From positions 1-11,736 of the forward strand of contig CAMLSG010000172.1 in the NCBI GenBank assembly GCA_946482635.1: a stretch of 11,736 nt of DNA. The letters are read 5' to 3'. Below the pieces are notes generated by a model, which was not told the DNA's origin, made no database searches, and was given only the letters and a program-made list of their open reading frames with translations. Below, in pieces: positions 6,815 to 11,736 of the stretch (position 1 is its first letter; every line of letters begins with the position of its first letter). This DNA is from an uncultured Duganella sp. (GTDB taxonomy: Bacteria > Pseudomonadota > Gammaproteobacteria > Burkholderiales > Burkholderiaceae). The translations under genes and the position numbers were made by a program.

Positions 6815-7780
6815 ATGCTCCGCCAAGGCTTCGCCGACACCATCGGCCACACTCCCCTGATCCGTCTCGCCCGCCTCTCGGCCGAGACCGGCTGCGAAAT
6901 TCTGGCCAAAGCCGAGTTCATGAACCCCGGCGGCTCCGTCAAAGACCGCGCCGCCCTCGCCATCATCCTCGATGCCGAGCGCTCCGGTCGCCTGAAACCC
7001 GGCGGCACCGTCGTCGAAGGCACCGCCGGCAACACCGGCATCGGCCTGGCCCACCTGTGCGCCGCACGCGGCTACAAATGCGTGATCGTCATCCCCGAAA
7101 CCCAGTCCGAGGAAAAATTCGCCATCCTGCGCACCCTTGGCGCCGAAGTGCGCCCCGTCAAAGCCGTCCCCTACGCCGACGACAATAATTACCAGAAAGT
7201 CGCCGGCCGCCTGGCGCAAGAGTTGCCCAACGCCATCTGGGCCCAGCAGTTCGACAATCTCGCCAACCGCCAGGCACACTACGCAACAACCGGCCCCGAA
7301 ATCTGGCACGACGCGCATGGCCGCATCGACGCTTTCACCTGCGCTACCGGCACCGGCGGCACCCTGGCCGGCGTCGCCCGCTACCTGAAGGAGCAGCAGC
7401 CGAACGTAAAAATCGTGCTGGCCGATCCCTACGGCAGCGCGCTCTACAACTGGATCAAGCACGGCGAACTGAAGAGCGAGGGCAATTCGATTTCGGAAGG
7501 CATCGGCAACAGCCGGGTCACCGCAAACCTGCAAGGCACACCGATCGACGACGCCATCCGCATCGACGACAAGGCGTGCGTCCAGATGGTCTACCGCCTG
7601 CTGCGCGAGGAAGGCCTGTACGTGGGCGGTTCGAGCGGCATCAACGTGGCCGCTGCGGTTGAGCTGGCAAAACAGATGGGGCCGGGGCACACGATAGTCA
7701 CCCTGCTGTGCGACCGCGGCGCCACTTACGCAGCCCGCCTGTTCAACCCGGAATGGCTGGCTGAAAAAAATCTTTTGTAA
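6815..7780 (+). CDS. Cysteine synthase-family PLP enzyme (CysK/CysM/CBS-like)
   Basis: A 321-residue fold-type II PLP enzyme, expected to form L-cysteine from O-acetylserine (or a phosphorylated or related serine) and sulfide in the cytoplasm. Visible motifs are PGGSVKDR with PLP lysine Lys43, the substrate loop EGTAGNTG (68-75), the phosphate-binding loop GTGGT (179-183), SEGIG (227-231) and GGSSG (271-275). The length matches the catalytic core, with no CBS regulatory domains. At the C-terminus, where E. coli CysK has a Ser contacting the PLP ring nitrogen, this protein reads LLCDRGATY, so it belongs to a CysK-like subgroup and the exact substrate is open. The ATG has no Shine-Dalgarno. It stands alone after the REP-like block and is not obviously part of an operon with its neighbours; its end nearly touches the candidate sigma promoter at 7784. 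Confidence 0.9.
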   Translation: MLRQGFADTIGHTPLIRLARLSAETGCEILAKAEFMNPGGSVKDRAALAIILDAERSGRLKPGGTVVEGTAGNTGIGLAHLCAARGYKCVIVIPETQSEEKFAILRTLGAEVRPVKAVPYADDNNYQKVAGRLAQELPNAIWAQQFDNLANRQAHYATTGPEIWHDAHGRIDAFTCATGTGGTLAGVARYLKEQQPNVKIVLADPYGSALYNWIKHGELKSEGNSISEGIGNSRVTANLQGTPIDDAIRIDDKACVQMVYRLLREEGLYVGGSSGINVAAAVELAKQMGPGHTIVTLLCDRGATYAARLFNPEWLAEKNLL

Positions 7781-7783
7781 TCG

Positions 7784-7810
7784 TGTCGATCTGGCGCATC
7801 GCCGTTCGTC
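7784..7810 (+). promoter_or_regulatory. Candidate ECF42 promoter (TGTCGA-N17-CGTC)
   Basis: A -35-like TGTCGA (7784-7789) and a -10-like CGTC (7807-7810) are separated by 17 bases, starting four bases after the cysteine synthase stop. From memory, ECF42 promoters have TGTCGA at -35 and CGA/TC at -10. I checked five + strand TGTCGA hexamers in the window, and this is the only one with CGTC at that spacing; it is also the only one in the right place, immediately ahead of the VOC-YCII-YCII operon. Transcription would start near 7817, giving a leader of about 50 bases. Confidence 0.65.
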
Positions 7811-7857
7811 GTGGGAATATGGAGGCCGCAAACGGTGTCCAGTTCCCAAACAACGAA
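7805..7857. repeat. Imperfect inverted repeat overlapping the -10 and leader
   Basis: TTCGTCGTGGGAA (7805-7817) pairs with TTCCCAAACAACGAA (7843-7857) apart from one mismatch and a two-base bulge. The left arm covers the proposed -10 and start point, so most of it would not be transcribed. A DNA operator is therefore more likely than an RNA hairpin. The right arm ends two bases before the ribosome binding site of the VOC gene. Confidence 0.35.
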
Positions 7858-7869
7858 TGGAGATTCACC

Positions 7870-8349
7870 ATGACTGTCAAACCAATTCCAGAAGGCATGC
7901 GCACTGTTACCCCGCACCTGGTCTGCGAAGGCGCTGCCGATGCCATTGCTTTCTACAAAAAAGCCTTCAACGCGGTAGAAAATTCCCGCATGCCTGGCCC
8001 TGGCGGCAAGATCATGCACGCCCAGATCAGCATCGGCGATTCGAACATTATGCTGGTCGACGATTTCCCTGACGCCGGCTGCTTCGGCCCGAAACACTAC
8101 AAGGGCACGCCGGTAACCCTGCATATTTACGTGGAAGACGTGGACGCCGCCTACAAGCGCGCAGTCGATGCCGGCGCCACCGCCAAGATGCCCCCTGCCG
8201 ACATGTTCTGGGGCGACCGTTACGGCGTGCTGGTGGACCCGTTCGGCCACTCCTGGTCGATCGCCACCCACAAACGCGACCTGACTCCCGCGCAGATGGA
8301 AGAAGGGATGAAGGAAATGATGAAGAACTCGCCTGAGTGCAAAGGCTGA
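7870..8349 (+). CDS. VOC superfamily (PhnB/glyoxalase-like) protein
   Basis: A 159-residue protein with two beta-alpha-beta-beta-beta halves of the vicinal oxygen chelate fold: TVTPHLVCEGAADAIAFYKKAF at the N-terminus, HAQISIGDSNIMLVDD in the middle, and YVEDVDAAYKRAVDAGA then GDRYGVLVDPFGHSW at the C-terminus. This matches PhnB-like proteins, usually annotated as glyoxalase/bleomycin-resistance or demethylubiquinone methyltransferase-like; the substrate is unknown. ATG 7870 is preferred because GGAGA lies six bases upstream. The frame also holds ATG at 7819, very close to the predicted transcript start, so a leaderless longer form is possible but less likely. It is first in an operon with two DGPF genes, a common ECF42-linked combination. 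Confidence 0.9.
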   Translation: MTVKPIPEGMRTVTPHLVCEGAADAIAFYKKAFNAVENSRMPGPGGKIMHAQISIGDSNIMLVDDFPDAGCFGPKHYKGTPVTLHIYVEDVDAAYKRAVDAGATAKMPPADMFWGDRYGVLVDPFGHSWSIATHKRDLTPAQMEEGMKEMMKNSPECKG

Positions 8350-8375
8350 TTTTTAAATTCAATTGAGAGGACACC

Positions 8376-8801
8376 ATGCGATTCATGCTCATCGTCAAAG
8401 CAACCCCTGATTCCGAAGCCGGCAAAATGCCTAAAACCGAACTGCTCGCAGCCATGGGCAAGTTCAACGAAGAACTGGTGAACGCCGGCGTGCTGCTGGC
8501 CGGCGAAGGCCTGCACCCAAGTTCACGCGGCGCCCGCGTGCACTTCTCGGGCAGCAAGCGCACCGTCATCGACGGCCCGTTCCAGGAAACCAAGGAGCTG
8601 ATTGCCGGCTTCTGGCTGATTCAGGTAAAGTCGCTCGCTGAAGCCATCGAATGGGTCAAGCGCTGCCCCAATCCGATGGAGACCGACTCAGATATCGAAA
8701 TCCGCCAGGTCTTCGAGGCCGAGGATTTCGGCGCCGAATTCACGCCCGAACTGCGTGAACAGGAAGCGCGCATCGCCAGCAAGATAGCAGCGCCTGTTTA
8801 A
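8376..8801 (+). CDS. YCII-domain (DGPF) protein, single domain
   Basis: A 141-residue YciI-related protein of the DGPF subfamily, with a ferredoxin-like dimeric alpha-beta barrel fold. It starts MRFMLIVKA, has GVLLAGEGLHPSSRGARV, and carries the signature IDGPFQETKELIAGFWLI, with DGPF at residues 66-69. DGPF proteins are named after this motif and are the typical neighbours of ECF42 sigma factors; their biochemical role is not known. The ATG follows GAGAGG by five bases and lies 26 bases after the VOC stop, so co-transcription is expected. Confidence 0.92.
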   Translation: MRFMLIVKATPDSEAGKMPKTELLAAMGKFNEELVNAGVLLAGEGLHPSSRGARVHFSGSKRTVIDGPFQETKELIAGFWLIQVKSLAEAIEWVKRCPNPMETDSDIEIRQVFEAEDFGAEFTPELREQEARIASKIAAPV

Positions 8802-8812
8802 AGGAGATTCAG

Positions 8813-9505
8813 ATGCAGTACATGGTTATTCGGAAGGCCGACGCCACTTCGGAATCGGACAACTTCCCATCCGCTGAACTGGTGCAGGCCGTACCGGGTG
8901 CCAAATGGCTGCGCTCCAGTGCCGACGGCGGCTTGCGCATGCGCCGCCGCGACGGCCAGTGGCTGTACGAAGAAGGCCCGTTCCAGGACGTGAGCGTGGC
9001 GGGCTTCACCTTCATCGAGGCCGAAGACCGCCGCGCCGCCAGCGAACTGGCTGCGCGCTGGCCCTCGGCCGACGCGGAAGGCAGCGCCGTGGTTGAAGTG
9101 CGCGAAGCCGGCTGCCCCGGCGGCTGCGTAGGCTTTGACACCGGCGCGGCGCCCAAGCACGCCGCCTGGGCGATCCTGCTGCGCTCCGATCCCGTGGCGG
9201 AGCAGGACTTCGAACCGCCAGCGGAAATCATCGACATCATGAACCGCGCCAACAACGCCGGCATCGCGGCTGGCGTTGCGCTGTCTGGCGAGGGACTGAA
9301 GTCGACAGCGCGCGGTGCGCGCGTCAAGTTCACCGGCGGCAAGCCGTTCATCACGGACGGCCCGTTCGCCGAGGTGAAGGAACTGATCGCCGGCTATTGG
9401 GCGGTCGATGCCGCGTCGCGCGACGACGTTATTTCCTGGGTCAAGTCCTACCCCTACCCTAGCCCGGGGGATATGGAAGTAGAACTGCGCAAGATCGCGG
9501 TCTAA
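8813..9505 (+). CDS. Tandem YCII-domain (DGPF) protein
   Basis: A 230-residue protein made of two YCII units. The first (about 1-95) is divergent: it keeps the MQYMVIRKAD start but lacks the GEGL...ARV segment, and its signature is EGPF (54-57) rather than DGPF. The second (about 115-230) is canonical, with SGEGLKSTARGARV and ITDGPFAEVKELIAGYW (DGPF at 182-185). A short linker contains Cys101 and Cys105 (GCPGGCVG). AGGAG precedes the ATG by six bases, and the gene begins 11 bases after the previous stop, so it is in the same operon. Since YCII proteins dimerise, the fusion may be an internal pseudo-dimer with one degenerate half; that is an inference. Its stop overlaps the stop of the convergent lacI-type gene within CTAA (9502-9505). 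Confidence 0.9.
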   Translation: MQYMVIRKADATSESDNFPSAELVQAVPGAKWLRSSADGGLRMRRRDGQWLYEEGPFQDVSVAGFTFIEAEDRRAASELAARWPSADAEGSAVVEVREAGCPGGCVGFDTGAAPKHAAWAILLRSDPVAEQDFEPPAEIIDIMNRANNAGIAAGVALSGEGLKSTARGARVKFTGGKPFITDGPFAEVKELIAGYWAVDAASRDDVISWVKSYPYPSPGDMEVELRKIAV

Positions 9506-10494
9506 GGCCGCGTAGCGGTGGAGGCGCGCAGCACCAGCTGCGCGTTGACCACCGTTAGCGGCTCGACTTCCTGGCCTTCGATGGAGGCCAGGAGTTTCTG
9601 CATTGCCGCTGCTCCCATCTGCTCGCTATTCAGGTCCACGCTGGTGAGGGCCGGCGAGGCAAAGCTCCCGAACTGGATATTGTCGAAGCCGACCACGGAA
9701 ATATCTTCCGGCACGCGGAAGCCGAGCGTCTGCGCGGCCTTCATGAATCCCAGCGCCAGCAGGTCGTTGAAGCAGACCAGCGCGTCAAGCGGCTGGCGGC
9801 CAAGCATGATCGAAGAGCACAGTTTTTCGCCCGCCCCCGACACCGGGGCTTCCGCTTCAAATACGCTCAATTCCAGGTCCTGGGCTGCCAGCGCCTCGCG
9901 CACGCCGGCCATGCGTTCCGGGTTGCGGCGCGAATTGGCATAACCCAGGTAACCGACTCGCTTGTGGCCCTGCGCCACCAGGTGGCGCGTGACCATGAAT
10001 GCGCCGAGCTGGTCATCGCTGGCAACGGACGGCAAGCCGATGTGATCCGGGCGGCCGAAGAAAACCGATGGACGGTCCAGCGCCAGCAGCCAGTCCAGTT
10101 CCACCTCCGGCGTGCGCGAATAGACGATCATGCCGTCCACGCGCCGGCTCAGGGCCTCCAGGAGCTGCCGCTCACGCTCCGGTGTTTCTTCTGTGTCGAC
10201 CAGCAGCACGGTGTAGCCATGGGCCTGGGCTACGCGGTTGGCGCCTTTGACCACGCTGGCATAGTGTGGGTTGGCGATGTCCAGCACCGACAGGCCGATA
10301 GCTTTGGTGCGGCCGGTGATCATCGATTGCGCCATCGGGTTGGAACGGTAGCCCAGCTCCTCGATGGTGCTGCTCAGGCGAGCTTCGACTGCGGACGAAA
10401 AGCGCTGCGTGCCGTTGACGAACTTGGAGACCGTGGCAGTGGAAACACCAGCGGCGGCGGCCACATCACGGATTGTCGCTACGGTCTTCTTCAT
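9502..10494 (-). CDS. LacI/GalR-family transcriptional regulator
   Basis: A 330-residue repressor of standard LacI-family length. The helix-turn-helix is TIRDVAAAAGVSTATVSKFVNG (residues 7-28), written here as TIRDVAAAAG then VSTATVSKFVNG. The hinge region is NPMAQSMITGRT, in which Met58 takes the place of the usual minor-groove Leu. A periplasmic-binding-protein-like ligand domain follows, with IANPHYASVVKG, DGMIVYSR, GHKRVGYLG, DALVCFNDLLALG and PEDISVVGFDN. The ligand is probably a small sugar-like molecule but cannot be read from the sequence, and no sugar catabolic gene is adjacent. I chose ATG 10494; ATG 10506 (four residues longer) is equally lacking a Shine-Dalgarno. Frames extending to 10773 overlap the sigma gene and are not credible. 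It is convergent with the YCII operon and divergent from the sigma gene, which is 70 bases away, so it could control the sigma gene as well as itself. Confidence 0.93.
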   Translation of the reverse strand: MKKTVATIRDVAAAAGVSTATVSKFVNGTQRFSSAVEARLSSTIEELGYRSNPMAQSMITGRTKAIGLSVLDIANPHYASVVKGANRVAQAHGYTVLLVDTEETPERERQLLEALSRRVDGMIVYSRTPEVELDWLLALDRPSVFFGRPDHIGLPSVASDDQLGAFMVTRHLVAQGHKRVGYLGYANSRRNPERMAGVREALAAQDLELSVFEAEAPVSGAGEKLCSSIMLGRQPLDALVCFNDLLALGFMKAAQTLGFRVPEDISVVGFDNIQFGSFASPALTSVDLNSEQMGAAAMQKLLASIEGQEVEPLTVVNAQLVLRASTATRP

Positions 10495-10523
10495 CGCCCG
10501 GTTCATTATTGGAAAAGTTGCCG

Positions 10524-10532
10524 ATTTTATCA
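10524..10532 (-). promoter_or_regulatory. Extended -10 promoter candidate for the lacI-type gene
   Basis: On the minus strand TGA-TAAAAT (10532 to 10524) matches an extended -10 element, with five of six bases of TATAAT. There is no good -35 at 17 bases, as is common for extended -10 promoters. The start point would be near 10517, leaving about 22 bases before ATG 10494, which slightly favours that start over 10506. Confidence 0.45.
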
Positions 10533-10564
10533 CGCAGTCACGGCCATGATGGTAAAGTAGCCGC

Positions 10565-11736
10565 ATGAACGACAACAGCATCCACCGCGCCATCGACGCC
10601 GTCTGGCGCATTGAAGAAGCGAAGATCATCGCTGTCCTGACACGCATGCTGCGCGACGTCGCGCTGGCTGAGGAAATGGCACAGGACGCGCTGGTCAGCG
10701 CGCTCGAAACCTGGCCGGAAAACGGCACGCCCGACCGCCCCGCCGCCTGGCTGATGCAAGCTGCAAAGAACAAGGCCCTTGACTACCTGCGCCACCAGAA
10801 GCTGGTGCACGAAAAAGAGCCGGAGCTGACTTACGAAATCGAAGGCTTGCTGCAGGATGCCGCGCCGGACCTGGAGCGCGAGCTCGATGACAATATCGGC
10901 GACGACCTGCTGCGCCTGATCTTCATCTCCTGCCACCCGGTGCTGACCATGGAAGCGCGCGTGGCGCTGACCCTGCGCCTGCTGGGCGGCCTGACGACCG
11001 ACGAAATTGCACGCGCCTTCCTGGCGTCCGAATCGACGGTGGCCCAACGCATCGTGCGCGCCAAACGCACGTTGGGCGACGCCAAGGTGCCGTTCGAAGT
11101 ACCGCGCGGCGCGGAACTGGAAGAACGCCTGGGGGCAGTGCTGCAGGTGATCTACCTGGTCTACAACGAAGGCTACTCCGCCAGCGCCGGCGCCGACTGG
11201 ATGCGCCCTGCCTTGTGCAACGAGGCGCTGCGTCTCGGGCGCATCCTGGCCGAGCTGGTGCCGGCCGAGCCGGAAGTGCATGGCCTGGTGGCATTGATGG
11301 AGATCCAGTCCTCCCGTTCCCGCGCACGCACGGATGCCCAGGGCAAGCCGGTACTGCTACTGGAGCAGGACCGGACGCGCTGGGACCAGATGCTGATTCG
11401 GCGCGGACTGGCAGCGCTGCAGCGTGCGCAGGCCTTGAACCGCGTGCCGGGGCCATATGTACTGCAGGCGGCGATCGCCTCCTGCCACGCCCGTGCACGC
11501 CGAGCCGAGGACACCGATTGGCAGCAGATAGCGGACCTGTACCTGGCGCTGGCGACACGCGCACCGTCGCCGGTGGTGGAATTGAACCGCGCGGTGGCGC
11601 TGGCCATGGCATATGGGCCGGCCGTCGGGCTGGAACTGGTGGATCAATTGCTGGATGAACCTGCGCTCAAGCAGTATCACCTGCTGCCAAGCGTGCGGGG
11701 CGACTTCCTCTTCAAGCTCAAACGCCTGCCCGAAGC
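10565..11736 (+). CDS. ECF42-type RNA polymerase sigma factor (3' end outside the window)
   Basis: An open frame from ATG 10565 runs to the window edge (390 codons plus two bases; family members are only slightly longer, about 410). The sigma2 domain (about 12-80) includes RPAAWLMQAAKNKALDYLRH. Sigma4 (about 112-172) has the helix-turn-helix LTTDEIARAFLASESTVAQR. The long C-terminal extension carries VIYLVYNEGYSAS (194-206, DUF6596) and the TPR-like stretch TDWQQIADLYLAL followed by SPVVELNRAVALA. This is the ECF42/SigJ-like class, in which the extension takes the place of an anti-sigma factor and is needed for activity. No anti-sigma gene is visible. It has no Shine-Dalgarno; a weak TAAAGT (10553-10558) could give a nearly leaderless transcript. 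No TGTCGA motif precedes it, so autoregulation by its own promoter type is not evident. Confidence 0.95.
   Translation, partial: MNDNSIHRAIDAVWRIEEAKIIAVLTRMLRDVALAEEMAQDALVSALETWPENGTPDRPAAWLMQAAKNKALDYLRHQKLVHEKEPELTYEIEGLLQDAAPDLERELDDNIGDDLLRLIFISCHPVLTMEARVALTLRLLGGLTTDEIARAFLASESTVAQRIVRAKRTLGDAKVPFEVPRGAELEERLGAVLQVIYLVYNEGYSASAGADWMRPALCNEALRLGRILAELVPAEPEVHGLVALMEIQSSRSRARTDAQGKPVLLLEQDRTRWDQMLIRRGLAALQRAQALNRVPGPYVLQAAIASCHARARRAEDTDWQQIADLYLALATRAPSPVVELNRAVALAMAYGPAVGLELVDQLLDEPALKQYHLLPSVRGDFLFKLKRLPE

Noticed and set aside
7783..7869. A GTG start at 7783 for the VOC gene
   Set aside because: It has no ribosome binding site, lies upstream of the predicted transcript start, and adds residues outside the VOC fold. 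ATG 7870 has a good Shine-Dalgarno.
10507..10773. An N-terminal extension of the lacI-type frame to 10773
   Set aside because: It runs antisense into the sigma-factor gene and precedes a perfectly placed LacI-family N-terminus, so it is a chance open frame.

Overview
The window looks like chromosome from a GC-rich betaproteobacterium, most likely Oxalobacteraceae (Massilia/Duganella/Janthinobacterium type). The reasons are strong G/C preference at third codon positions, an OmpR nearly collinear with the enterobacterial protein, paired FapA (DUF342) proteins, and an intergenic GGGTCTGACCC repeat that I remember from that family. The genus is an inference, not something read directly. No tRNA, rRNA, CRISPR array, transposase or phage gene is visible, and no gene-free stretch exceeds about 140 bases.

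Layout: 1-98 is the 3' end of an unrecognised + strand gene whose stop overlaps that of the convergent gene. 95-3895 (- strand) holds two tandem full-length FapA/DUF342 paralogues. 4034-4387 (-) is a small secreted Arg/Asp-rich protein, divergent from 4572-6696 (+), the ompR-envZ two-component operon. The 184-base region between them carries three phased GTAA repeats that resemble an OmpR/CpxR-type box. 6697-6814 contains a REP-like doublet. 6815-7780 (+) is a cysteine synthase-family PLP enzyme.

The right-hand third is the most interesting part. A VOC/PhnB-like protein (7870-8349), a single-domain YCII/DGPF protein (8376-8801) and a double-domain YCII protein (8813-9505) form a tight + strand operon. 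A LacI-family repressor (9502-10494, -) is convergent with it. An ECF42-type sigma factor (sigma2-sigma4 plus C-terminal DUF6596/TPR-like extension) starts at 10565 and runs off the window. DGPF genes beside this sigma class are the known ECF42 context. Just upstream of the VOC-YCII-YCII operon is TGTCGA-N17-CGTC (7784-7810), which matches the ECF42 promoter as I recall it from Streptomyces work (-35 TGTCGA, -10 CGA/TC). The locus therefore reads as a self-contained regulon: the orphan sigma factor, with no visible anti-sigma gene, would drive the operon. The unusual addition is a LacI-type repressor lodged between the sigma gene and its presumed targets.
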